Of a stretch of 64,000 nucleotides of DNA, positions 9,818 through 19,561 are shown one piece after another. Source of the stretch: Saltatorellus ferox (GTDB lineage Bacteria > Planctomycetota > UBA1135 > GCA-002686595); the NCBI GenBank assembly GCA_007751475.1, contig CP036434.1:5151524-5215523 (forward strand), read 5' to 3'. The position numbers and the translations under genes are program-made. The notes beneath the pieces were generated by a model that searched no databases, was not told the origin of the DNA, and saw only the letters and a program-made list of their open reading frames with translations. Each line of letters starts with the position of its first letter. Positions within the stretch are counted from its first letter, which is position 1.

Positions 9818-9937
9818 TCCGGATCTCTGATCCTGATCGGAACAGCAGGTCGCGCGCGTCCGCCCCGGTGGATTCGCGCGACCGCGAGGCCTGCTCCCTG
9901 AACGGCCGCCTTCCTGCGACCCCCGGAATCTGACGAC

Positions 9938-10456
9938 ATGAATCTAGCCAAGCACGACGCCAACACCGACATGGAGATGGATATGACGCCGATGATCGAC
10001 GTCGTATTCTTGCTGATCATCTTCTTCATGATCATTACCGACCTCACCCAGCAGGAGCTGGAGGACGTCGACCTCCCCACGGCCGAGCACGCGAAGCCTG
10101 ACCAGCCGGATCCCGAGGAGTGGCGCCCGATCATCAACGTCACCTACCGTGGCGAGATGATCATCAAGAAGAAGGTCCAGTACGACCCGGACCTTCCGGA
10201 GTTCCAGGGCAAGAACAAGTTCGCGGAGCTGAAGACCTGGCTCCTCTCGGCAGCGAACAGGATGAAGAAAGAGCCCCTGAGCCCAGGTTCGAGCAAGCTG
10301 GTCCCGGACGAGCCGGTGCTGATCCGGGCCGACATGACGACGCCCTTCAAGTACGTCCAGGACATCATGGAGCAGTGCGGCGACCAGGCAATCTCGATCT
10401 GGAAGCTCCAGCTGGCCGTTTCGACGCCGGAAGGCGCTGACGAGACGAACGAGTAG
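9938..10456 (+). CDS. exbD: ExbD/TolR-family biopolymer transport protein 1
   Basis: 172 residues. It has the family layout: a short cytoplasmic N-terminus, the signature MDMTPMIDVVFLLIIFFMI around residues 15-34 with the conserved proton-carrying Asp in MIDV, and a periplasmic domain of about 130 residues. It lies 120 bases after exbB and 70 bases before a second, clearly different exbD. The periplasmic domain has a long Lys/Pro-rich insert (KKEPLSPGSSKLVPDEPVLI). ExbD works as a dimer within the ExbB pentamer; two unlike ExbD proteins could form a heterodimer. Confidence 0.93.
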   Translation: MNLAKHDANTDMEMDMTPMIDVVFLLIIFFMIITDLTQQELEDVDLPTAEHAKPDQPDPEEWRPIINVTYRGEMIIKKKVQYDPDLPEFQGKNKFAELKTWLLSAANRMKKEPLSPGSSKLVPDEPVLIRADMTTPFKYVQDIMEQCGDQAISIWKLQLAVSTPEGADETNE

Positions 10457-10526
10457 TCCCGCCACTCCTCAGCAGTCTTCCCAAGAGCCCTCGGGCTCGC
10501 CTGCTCCTCACTCACCTACACAAGCT

Positions 10527-11060
10527 ATGGCAAACAGCGCACTCGACGAGATCATGGACGAGAAGTGCGAGCTGCAGATGACGCCGATGATCGACGTCAC
10601 CTTCCTGCTCCTCATCTTCTTCATGTGCACCCTGAAATTCAAAGTCCTCGAAGGCAAGCTCGGCGCGTACCTCCCGAAGGACGTCGGCGTGAACCCCCAG
10701 GACGCGGAGCCGAAGGAAAAGGTCGACATCCGCCTGGATGTGGTCAAGGTCGGCAACCGCATGCGCTGGAGCAGCGAGACGAAGGGCCCCGTGCCCTACA
10801 CGGAAGCGGATGCAGCCGAGAAGCTGCGCTTCTTCTACGACGACTCGAGGGAGATCCGCTACACGGTCGGCCCGCGCCGCTTCACCGACCTCGCCGAGGT
10901 CACCAAGGCTCTGCAGGCGATCAAGGCCCGTGAGCCCGACAAGGAGGCCACCATCGACCCGCGTACCGGCGTGACGAACAAGGACGTCGTCGAGGCCCTC
11001 GACGCGGTCATGTACGCTGGCTACGACAACGTGACCTTCAAGGGCTCGTACGAGAAGTAG
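10527..11060 (+). CDS. exbD: ExbD/TolR-family biopolymer transport protein 2
   Basis: 177 residues. The membrane signature is LQMTPMIDVTFLLLIFFMCT, near residues 16-36, with the essential Asp in MIDV, followed by a periplasmic domain ending in YAGYDNVTFKGSYEK. It differs from the first ExbD over most of the soluble domain, so it is not a recent duplicate. It is the last gene before a hairpin at 11077-11099 and a 540-base gap, so the ExbB-ExbD-ExbD unit probably ends here. Confidence 0.92.
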   Translation: MANSALDEIMDEKCELQMTPMIDVTFLLLIFFMCTLKFKVLEGKLGAYLPKDVGVNPQDAEPKEKVDIRLDVVKVGNRMRWSSETKGPVPYTEADAAEKLRFFYDDSREIRYTVGPRRFTDLAEVTKALQAIKAREPDKEATIDPRTGVTNKDVVEALDAVMYAGYDNVTFKGSYEK

Positions 11061-11076
11061 TGCCCGAGCGCGCTCG

Positions 11077-11099
11077 CCGAGGGGTCCGATCCCCCTCGG
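11077..11099 (+). terminator. Hairpin after the second exbD
   Basis: Arms CCGAGGGG (11077-11084) and CCCCTCGG (11092-11099) around a 7-base loop, 16 bases after the stop codon. There is no T-run, so it may be a weak terminator or an mRNA-stabilising hairpin. Confidence 0.4.
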
Positions 11100-11604
11100 G
11101 AGCCCCATCTAGCCCCTCTGACGCGCTTGCACTGGGCCCTTGGGCCCCATCGGGCCGCGGGATCGGCTCCTTCCGGTTCCGTCGCTTCTCTCTCCGGCGC
11201 CTTCTATCGAAACAGCCTGGCCGAAACGCCCGTCCGGCTTTGACGGCCCCGGCTCTCTTCCTTAGTCTTTGCGCTCCCGACGGTTGCCGGCTCCCTTGCA
11301 GGCGCTGATCGACGTCCCCCCAAGCTTCTCTCTCACTCGGTTTTTGTCCACGACTCACCCGGGTCCCCTTGGGACTCCGCTCGCCACGGCGAGTGCATCC
11401 GGTGATCCGTGCCACCACCGAGCTCCCCCCTCGACCGTTTTCCATTGCCCACGGCTTTGGTTTCGGCACTTACCGGCTTTGTTTCGGTAGTGCAGGAGCC
11501 GGCTGAGGGTAAGGCTGCGGACTTCACCCGGCTGGCGCTGCCAGAAGGGCGATCTTCGTACCTCCCCCCCAACCATCTGCTCACGACGCACGAGTCTTTC
11601 CCGC
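11100..11604. other. Intergenic region upstream of the second secretin
   Basis: About 500 bases with no supported gene. The only element noted is a promoter-like pair at 11240-11268. Pyrimidine-rich tracts are common here. Confidence 0.5.
11240..11268 (+). promoter_or_regulatory. Possible sigma-70-like promoter for the second secretin
   Basis: TTGACG (11240-11245), a 17-base spacer, then TAGTCT (11263-11268), about 340 bases before the gene. It matches the layout seen upstream of the first secretin. Low confidence. Confidence 0.3.
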
Positions 11605-14265
11605 ATGAGGATCGCAGGCCCCGCACTCCACGTGTCTCTTCTGCTCGCCGTAGCCGGCGGCGCCCAATGGGCGCTCACCGGTTGCGCGACGAACCCGCAA
11701 GACGCCGAGACCCCCAAGGCTCCGGAGTCCCAGGTGGAGTCCTCCACCATCGCCTCCAACGAGGGTTCGACCACGGACACGACGGACGTCATCGAGCGCG
11801 CTGGCGCTCCTTTGGCAGCCCTCGGTCAAGGCTCATCTCTGGGTCAGGACGCCGAGCTGCTTTCGCTCAAGGAACAGAAGCAGCGCCTTCTCTACGACGC
11901 CGCCATGGCGCGCGCCGAGGAGTTCAAGGACAGGCTTCAATTCGCCGAGGCGAAGACCCAGGTCGAGCGAGCGCTCGAGCTGGAGCCCGACAGCCTCGCC
12001 GCGCGTAAGCTGCGCTCCGAACTCGCCGCGCTAATGGGCGAGCCGGGTGGCTCGACCTTCTCCGACGACGTCGATCAGTACAAGCTGAAGCTCGAGCAGA
12101 TTCGTCTGGAGGTCAAGCAGGACCTCAACGACGCCAAGATCGCCCGCAACCGCGGCGACTACGGCGCCGCTGTGGCCGACCTTCAGCTCGCCAAGACCAA
12201 GATCGAAGTCAACGGCTTCGACATCGAGTGGAACGGCCTGGACCAAGAGGTCCTCGCCCTGCTCGACACGGTCAAGGCCGAGCGGATGGCCGCCGAGGAG
12301 CAGGCCGTCCAGGACGAGCGCGCCGAGGCTTTCAGCCAGCTCAAGGCCCAGGAGTCGATGGAGAACGATCGCAAGGAGCAGATCGTCAACAACATCCTGA
12401 CGAACGCGATGACCGCGTTCGAAGAAGGCCGCTACCGCGACGCTGAGGAGTACGCCCAGCTCGCGATGCAGAAGCAGCCCAAGAACGAGAAGGCCGACGA
12501 GATCCGCACCGCCGCCTTCCGCGCCGGGCGCAGCCAGGTCCAGGACAACTACCTGAAGGCCAAGAAGGAGCAGTTCACGCGCTGGCGCGCCGAGCTGGAG
12601 CAGATGCGGATTCCGCAGAACCAGGAGCTCACCCTTCCTGATAGCGAAGTCTGGCGTGCGAACGCCGAGCGCCGCAAGGACCGCACGTTCAATGCCACCC
12701 GGAACGTGTCGATCATCGAGCGTGACCTGCGCGAGCAGATTGCGACCTCGACGGTCGCGCTGCCCAGCCTCGACACCGAGGACCTCAACGTCGTCGCGAA
12801 CTTCGTCCGCGACTCCACGAACCTCCCCATCGTCGTCGACCAGGCAGCCGCCACGGCCGCCGAGGAAGAAGGCGCCGTGTTCGCGTTCAACTTCGAGAAC
12901 GACCTCACGGTCGAGCAGGCACTGAACCGCATCACCGCAGCAGCGGGCGAGGGCGTGACCTGGATGATCAAGTACGACTCCGTGCTGATCACGACCAAGG
13001 AGAAGGCCCTCGGCAACCCGATCCCCGTGGTGCACCCGGTCCAGGACCTGACGTTCGCCCTGACGGACTTCTGGGGCCCGCGCATCGACCGCATCCGCCT
13101 GATCGACGAACTCGAGGACGACGACGGCGGTGGCCCGTTCGGCACCGTGCAGGAGTCCCAGCGCATCATCACGCTGGACGACCTTCAGACGCTCATCCAG
13201 GACACCGTGGCCCCCGAGGCCTGGGACGCGGAAGGCGTCAGCATCGAACTCGGTGAAGGCAGCCTGATCGTCACCCACACCCCCGAGATTCAGCAGAAGA
13301 TCCGCGACTTCCTGGAGGACCTCCGCAAGTTCAACTCGGCGATGGTCACCATCGAGTCGAAGTTCCTCGAGGTCACCGACAACTGGATCCAGGAGATCGG
13401 CAACGACTTCCGCGGTCTCGACAACCGAGTGCTCGAGGACGTCACGAACGGTCTCGAGGACATGGCTTCGCGCGGCCTCGATAACGGCGGCTCCGGTACC
13501 GGCGGCACCAACTCCGCAGGCAGCCCGAGTTCCGGCTTCTTCTTCGACGACGGCCAGGACGGTGCTTTTGCGGCGACGACGCAGAACTTCTTCAACACCG
13601 CGCTGGGCAGCAGCCTCAGCACCCTCGGTGGAATGACGTTCCAGATGACCTTCTTCGACGACTCCGAGGTCTCTTCGATCTTGCGCGCCGTCGAGAAGTC
13701 CGAGCAGAGCCAGGTCGTGAACAGCCAGATGCTGAGTGTCAACGACTCCCAGCGCGCGTACGTGGCCGTCATCAACCAGAGGGCCTACATCCAGGACTTC
13801 GACGTCGAAGTGGCTCAGTTCCAGGCCGTGGCCGACCCGGTCGTCAACGTCCTGAACGAAGGCGTCGTGCTCGACGTCCGCCCCACGATCCTCGACAACC
13901 GGAAGTGGCTTCGACTGGAGATCCAGCCGACGGTGGCCCGCATCGTCAGCCTTCGCGCCTTCTCGACCACCCTCGGCGGTAACACGGCTCCGGTCGAGTT
14001 CCAGCTGCCAGAGCTTCAGGTCCAGAGCGTGAACACCAGCGCGTTCCTCCCCGACGGTGGCTCGCTGATGCTCGGCGGGTTGTCCCGCATCCGAAACATC
14101 GAGCGCCGTGCGGAAGTGCCGTGGCTCGGTAAGATCCCGCTCCTCGGCTTCCTCTTCAAGACGGAAGGCTACAACGACGAGCGCGACTCCCTCATGATCC
14201 TTGTGACGGCCCGCATCACCGATGTCCGCGAGTCGGTTCAGAAGGCGCTCGAGCAGCAGTATTGA
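11605..14265 (+). CDS. Secretin-domain lipoprotein 2, coiled-coil/TPR N-terminus
   Basis: 886 residues with a textbook lipoprotein signal (LTGC, Cys27). About 80-380 is a charged helical and coiled-coil region with TPR-like units (TAFEEGRYRDAEEYAQLAMQ). About 386-469 is N0/STN-like and 527-606 N1-like. The secretin beta-domain spans about 666-876 and carries VINQRAYIQDFDVEVA, PDGGSLMLGGLSRI and VPWLGKIPLLGFLFK. It has the same domain order as the secretin at 944-3616, but most positions differ outside the core motifs, so these are old paralogues rather than a recent duplication. The Gly/Ser-rich stretch near 625-645 is a likely flexible lip. The two may form separate or mixed rings. Confidence 0.9.
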   Translation: MRIAGPALHVSLLLAVAGGAQWALTGCATNPQDAETPKAPESQVESSTIASNEGSTTDTTDVIERAGAPLAALGQGSSLGQDAELLSLKEQKQRLLYDAAMARAEEFKDRLQFAEAKTQVERALELEPDSLAARKLRSELAALMGEPGGSTFSDDVDQYKLKLEQIRLEVKQDLNDAKIARNRGDYGAAVADLQLAKTKIEVNGFDIEWNGLDQEVLALLDTVKAERMAAEEQAVQDERAEAFSQLKAQESMENDRKEQIVNNILTNAMTAFEEGRYRDAEEYAQLAMQKQPKNEKADEIRTAAFRAGRSQVQDNYLKAKKEQFTRWRAELEQMRIPQNQELTLPDSEVWRANAERRKDRTFNATRNVSIIERDLREQIATSTVALPSLDTEDLNVVANFVRDSTNLPIVVDQAAATAAEEEGAVFAFNFENDLTVEQALNRITAAAGEGVTWMIKYDSVLITTKEKALGNPIPVVHPVQDLTFALTDFWGPRIDRIRLIDELEDDDGGGPFGTVQESQRIITLDDLQTLIQDTVAPEAWDAEGVSIELGEGSLIVTHTPEIQQKIRDFLEDLRKFNSAMVTIESKFLEVTDNWIQEIGNDFRGLDNRVLEDVTNGLEDMASRGLDNGGSGTGGTNSAGSPSSGFFFDDGQDGAFAATTQNFFNTALGSSLSTLGGMTFQMTFFDDSEVSSILRAVEKSEQSQVVNSQMLSVNDSQRAYVAVINQRAYIQDFDVEVAQFQAVADPVVNVLNEGVVLDVRPTILDNRKWLRLEIQPTVARIVSLRAFSTTLGGNTAPVEFQLPELQVQSVNTSAFLPDGGSLMLGGLSRIRNIERRAEVPWLGKIPLLGFLFKTEGYNDERDSLMILVTARITDVRESVQKALEQQY

Positions 14266-14296
14266 GCTTCTGCTGAGCTATAGCTGACAGATCGAC

Positions 14297-14350
14297 GCCC
14301 GCTGGCTCCGAGGTTTCCTGTTTCAGGGACCACGGGCCAGCGGGCTTCTT
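14297..14350 (+). terminator. Hairpin terminator after the second secretin
   Basis: Outer arms GCCCGCTGG (14297-14305) and CCAGCGGGC (14337-14345) enclose an inner stem (GGTTTCCTG with CAGGGACC) and are followed by the T-rich TTCTTC. It starts 32 bases after the stop. The tail is shorter than in the 3643 terminator. Confidence 0.7.
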
Positions 14351-14389
14351 CGTGCCTATCCCCCCACTCGTCCCCACCGCTCCCGACCG

Positions 14390-15112
14390 ATGAAAGCCAT
14401 CCTCTTCGACCTCGACGACACCCTCTTCTCGACCACCGAGTTTGCGAAGAAGGCGAGGGCCAACGCGATCGACGCCATGATCGAAGTCGGCATCAATGCG
14501 ACACATCAGGAGATCCATGACGAACTCATGGAAGTCATCCGGGAGTTCGGTTCCAACTACTCGGAGCACTTCAACAAGCTCCTGCACAGGCTACCGCCGC
14601 ACCAGCGCAAGGAGGTGAATCCCGCGGTTGTCGTGGCAGCAGGCGTCTGCGCCTACCACGACACGAAGTTCGAGCACCTGAAGGCCTTCCCGGACGTGGC
14701 GCCCTTCCTCACGGCCCTGAGCCAGGCGCGGATGCGGACCGCAGTGATCACCCACGGGTGGACCACCAAGCAGGCGGAGAAGCTGGTGCGGCTGGGTCTG
14801 GTTCCGCTCTTCGGGCCACGGGACGTTTACATCTCCGATCAGGTGGGAATCGCCAAACCGAACCCGAAGCTCTACCAGTACGTCCTGAGGGAGCTCGGGC
14901 TCTTGCCGTCAGAGACGATGTACGTCGGCGACAACCTCGCCCACGATATCGCTCCGCCGCGCGCTATCGGCATGCATACGGCCTGGATCAAGCGGGCCGC
15001 GAAGCCGGATCAGGACGTGGAGGCGGCCAACCCGGAGTTCATCGTGAACGACTTCCGGGAGCTAGCGGCCATCCTGCGAGAGCGTTTCGGCGTGCCGCTG
15101 TCGGAGTTCTAG
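14390..15112 (+). CDS. HAD-superfamily hydrolase
   Basis: 240 residues, probably a cytoplasmic phosphatase. Motif I is FDLDDTL with nucleophile Asp7 and acid/base Asp9. Motif II is the Thr of VITHGWT near residue 120, motif III the Lys in IAKPNPKLY near 162, and motif IV is GDNLAHDI near 181, which binds Mg2+. The helical cap between motifs I and II is of the type seen in the YjjG/phosphoglycolate-phosphatase group. The substrate cannot be read from sequence. It follows the second secretin's terminator and runs toward the end of the respiratory operon on the other strand, so no functional link to either is evident. Confidence 0.88.
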   Translation: MKAILFDLDDTLFSTTEFAKKARANAIDAMIEVGINATHQEIHDELMEVIREFGSNYSEHFNKLLHRLPPHQRKEVNPAVVVAAGVCAYHDTKFEHLKAFPDVAPFLTALSQARMRTAVITHGWTTKQAEKLVRLGLVPLFGPRDVYISDQVGIAKPNPKLYQYVLRELGLLPSETMYVGDNLAHDIAPPRAIGMHTAWIKRAAKPDQDVEAANPEFIVNDFRELAAILRERFGVPLSEF

Positions 15113-15274
15113 AGTTCCGTTGAGGAAACGCAACGCAGCCAGGGCTCGAATGGGGCCATACATATGAAAGGGACTTCTGTTCCGGACCACTAAGACGCCG
15201 TTGAAAAGCAGCGATCCACGCAGCAGCGCTCTCCCGTCCCGACGCTGCGTTGCAGTAACCAACCAGGTGGCACT

Positions 15275-15997
15275 TCAGACCGTGAGGAGCACGAGGACCG
15301 CCACCCACATGACCGTGAGGAACCGCCAGTAGGCGTAGAGCATCCGGAGCGAGTCACGGTGCGGTCCCTTGCCGTCCTTGGAGCGCAGCAGCACCGTGAC
15401 GTTCGCGACGACGCCACCGAAGACGTGGACGGCGTGGGCGAACGTCAGCATCAGGAAGAGACCCCCTGCGTGCTTCAGCGTCCCCCCCACGATCGAGCCG
15501 TTGATGCGCTCACCCACCTGGGACAGCAGTGGCACCCAGCTGATGCCCTGTACGACCATGTAGGCCGACGCGAAGATCGCGCCGATCAGCGTGAGCTTGG
15601 AGGCCGCAGCACGGGTGTCCGCCTTCTTCAGCGCACGCATCGAGGCGATGTCGGCCACCACCAAGAGCACGGTCGCTGCGGCAAGAGTCATGAGCTCTCT
15701 GGAATCCAGGATGCTCTCCCAGTCATCTCGCTCTCGCCAGCGGAAGATCCCGTATGCGACGAAGGTCGCTCCGAAGATCATCGTCAGCGAGGCCAGGAAG
15801 AGCTTCATCCCGAACGCGATCATGTCGGGCGGCGGCCCGTCTTGAACGGGGCTGACGCGTCCTCCGGACGGGTCCTCCAGCGGTAGGTCCGAGGTATTGG
15901 ACGGGACCTGGTAGCGATAGGCCCGCTGGAGCCGCGCGTGGGTGCCCTTGTTGGGGAGTTTCATTTCAGAGGTCGAGCGCGAGGAGGACGTTCTCAT
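15275..15997 (-). CDS. Heme-copper oxidase subunit III-like membrane protein
   Basis: 240 residues from the ATG at 15997; an ATG at 15964 (MKLPNKG) is an equally reasonable start. It has about five hydrophobic helices. The C-terminal half keeps a subunit III pattern: FAHAVHVFGGVVANVTVLLR, then YAYWRFLTVMWVAVLVLL, where the typical CoxC has YWHFVDxxWxxxF. It is the last gene of the respiratory operon and duplicates the role of the longer subunit III at 16620-17468. The His of YWHFVD is replaced by Arg, so it is a diverged paralogue. It might be an accessory subunit of the oxidase. Confidence 0.72.
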   Translation of the reverse strand: MRTSSSRSTSEMKLPNKGTHARLQRAYRYQVPSNTSDLPLEDPSGGRVSPVQDGPPPDMIAFGMKLFLASLTMIFGATFVAYGIFRWRERDDWESILDSRELMTLAAATVLLVVADIASMRALKKADTRAAASKLTLIGAIFASAYMVVQGISWVPLLSQVGERINGSIVGGTLKHAGGLFLMLTFAHAVHVFGGVVANVTVLLRSKDGKGPHRDSLRMLYAYWRFLTVMWVAVLVLLTV

Positions 15998-16140
15998 GGG
16001 ACGTTCCAGACGAAATGGAAGCCACTACGGCCATGGAGACCCAATGGTCTCCGCTGCCGCGTGGCTTCCATGCATTCGCCGTGATGACCGGCGCGGATCT
16101 TCCGATCCCGCTACTAACTCATCGTCGATCCCCGAAAGGA

Positions 16141-16527
16141 TCAGTTCCCTTGCAGGAGCGTCTCGCTCGTCTTGGACGAGATCTCGGGCTGGTACTGCCC
16201 CCGGTCGATCAGCAAGAAGCTGATGAACAGGAAGACGAAGAGGAACGATCCGAAGATCAGGAGAGAGTGGAAGCCCTTGTCGAAGCCGAGGTGCATGAAG
16301 ATCATCAGCACGAGCATGGCCTTGACCGTCGCGATGCCCATCGCGACCGGGAGGTCGAAGGCGCCGAGATCGAAGGTCGAGGCCGTCACCGTGAAGACCG
16401 TCAGGCCCATCAGCGCTCCCCAGGTCCCGAGGAGAACCCATAGCGGAAGGATGTGGTGTCCGTCGTGATGAGGATCGTCGTCGATGTGAGCGTGGACGTC
16501 CGTGCTGGTAGCAGAAGTGGAAGACAT
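16141..16527 (-). CDS. coxD: Cytochrome c oxidase subunit IV (bacterial, small)
   Basis: 128 residues from the ATG at 16527; the frame stays open further upstream, but the sequence there is not protein-like. A His/Asp-rich N-terminus (HAHIDDDPHHDGHH) is followed by three helices: LPLWVLLGTWGALMGLTVFT, PVAMGIATVKAMLVLMIFMH and SLLIFGSFLFVFLFISFLLI. The KAMLVLMIFMHL stretch is typical of the prokaryotic subunit IV family (CtaF/CyoD-like), which stabilises subunits I and III. It lies 92 bases after coxC in the same direction. Confidence 0.85.
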   Translation of the reverse strand: MSSTSATSTDVHAHIDDDPHHDGHHILPLWVLLGTWGALMGLTVFTVTASTFDLGAFDLPVAMGIATVKAMLVLMIFMHLGFDKGFHSLLIFGSFLFVFLFISFLLIDRGQYQPEISSKTSETLLQGN

Positions 16528-16619
16528 GGTTTGGATCGTGCAGATGTGGGGTTGTTCGCGCGAGAAGGGCTGTGCTGGGTCGCCGTCCGCCTTGGGGCGC
16601 AGTGCGATCCGCCGATCTA

Positions 16620-17468
16620 CTAGTTGATGAGGTACAGCAGCGGGAACAGGTAGATCCAGATCAGGTCGACGAGGTGCCAGTACAGAGCGGCGTAGTCGAT
16701 CGGGCCGTAGTACGTCGGGGTGAAGTGCCCGCGGATGGCACGCGTCAGGAGCCACATGAGCAGCAGGATGCCGATCACCACGTGGATACCGTGGAGCCCC
16801 GTCATGCAGTAGTAGATGCCGAAGAACACCTTGAGCTGCGACTTCGTCTCGGGATCCATGTTGGGATCGTCCCACTTGACGGCCCCATGGCCATGGGCCT
16901 CCTCGTTCGCCGCACCGGCGTGCTCCGAGGACTCGTTCATGTCCGCGAGCTCAGCTGAGGCGTGCTCGCCCTCGATCTCGTCGCTTTCCTGCTCCAACCG
17001 GAAGCCCACTTCCTCTGCCTTGGTGACATGGTCGCCAAAGGCTCCCTCGACCGGGGCGTAGTTGTTGCCCGGGTAAAGGCCGAGGTGGAACTTGTGGCTG
17101 TACTCCTTGTACTTGATCCCCATGAACCCGAAGGCGCAGAGGATCGTGATGGCCAGGTTCGCCACGAGCATCTTCTTCTGCCCGAGCTGCGCGTTGCGCA
17201 CCGCCCAGGCCGCCGTCAGGCTGGAGAAGATCAGAACCCCGGTGTTGATCGCGCCGAGCATCGTGTCCAGCGATCGGGCGGCGTAGGTGAACACCTCCGG
17301 ATGCATGGCGCGATAGATCGCATAGGCGCAGAAGAGGCCACTGAAGAACAGCACCTCGGTCACCAGGAAAGCCCAGATACCGAGCTTGCCAGAGTCGAAC
17401 TGGTGGTCTTCGTCCTCGAAGTGGTGAGCGAGGAAGGGCTTGTCGCCGTGTCCGTGATCGTCAGACAT
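16620..17468 (-). CDS. coxC: Cytochrome c oxidase subunit III
   Basis: 282 residues. The N-terminal part (GKLGIWAFLVTEVLFFSGLF) and the C-terminal GLHGIHVVIGILLLMW and YWHLVDLIWIYLFPLLYLI are subunit III signatures, with Glu of the TEV motif and the conserved His pairs. A hydrophilic insertion of roughly 90 residues rich in Glu, Ala and His (for example ESSEHAGAANEEAHGHG) separates the third and fourth helices, making the protein longer than usual. Located in the inner membrane and assembled with CoxA/CoxB. It lies between coxA and the subunit IV gene. Confidence 0.93.
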   Translation of the reverse strand: MSDDHGHGDKPFLAHHFEDEDHQFDSGKLGIWAFLVTEVLFFSGLFCAYAIYRAMHPEVFTYAARSLDTMLGAINTGVLIFSSLTAAWAVRNAQLGQKKMLVANLAITILCAFGFMGIKYKEYSHKFHLGLYPGNNYAPVEGAFGDHVTKAEEVGFRLEQESDEIEGEHASAELADMNESSEHAGAANEEAHGHGAVKWDDPNMDPETKSQLKVFFGIYYCMTGLHGIHVVIGILLLMWLLTRAIRGHFTPTYYGPIDYAALYWHLVDLIWIYLFPLLYLIN

Positions 17469-17593
17469 TTGGGGGATCGTCGTTCCTGCAGCCCGGCCGA
17501 AGCGGAAGGCGCCAGGGGGCTGCGGTTCGAGGAAAAGCGTTGAGAGTGGGAAGGGAACCTCGGGGAGAGGTGCCCGGCGTGTGGTCGGACGTG

Positions 17594-17628
17594 GCGCGGG
17601 GAGAGAGCTGGGGGCGATCCCCCCGCGC
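17594..17628 (-). other. Intercistronic hairpin between coxA and coxC
   Basis: GCGCGGGG (17594-17601) and CCCCGCGC (17621-17628) pair within the 215-base gap between coxC and coxA. There is no T-run, so it more likely affects mRNA processing or subunit stoichiometry than termination. Confidence 0.35.
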
Positions 17629-17683
17629 GTGGATGTCAGTCAGTCAGGCCCGTGGCTATGGGGGGCCTGGATCGAGAACCGGA

Positions 17684-19378
<1,695 letters not shown>

Positions 19379-19500
19379 CGGAGTCTTCGGATCGGATCGG
19401 GCCAGAGAGAAATGTCTCTGACGGAGTCAGATCTTATGAGAATGAGTGGTGTTCGCAGGTAGCCGAGCAGTTCCCGCGCGCTCGGCATTCGCGGAGATCC

Positions 19501-19546
19501 GCGGGTGTCTTCCGCGCCCCCACGGGCGCGAGGAAGACCTCCCCGC
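19501..19546 (-). other. Intercistronic hairpin between coxB and coxA
   Basis: A long imperfect stem: GCGGG, GTCTTCC and GCGCCC on the left pair with GGGCGC, GGAAGAC and CCCGC on the right, around a CCAC loop with a GA bulge. No T-run follows. Probably an operon-internal stability or attenuation element. Confidence 0.4.
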
Positions 19547-19561
19547 GGGGGCCATGGTCGA

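Noticed and set aside
15130..15253. 10-bp inverted repeat (GCAACGCAGC and its complement) between the HAD gene and the oxidase operon
   Set aside because: The arms are 104 bases apart, too far for a simple terminator, and could be chance in GC-rich DNA.
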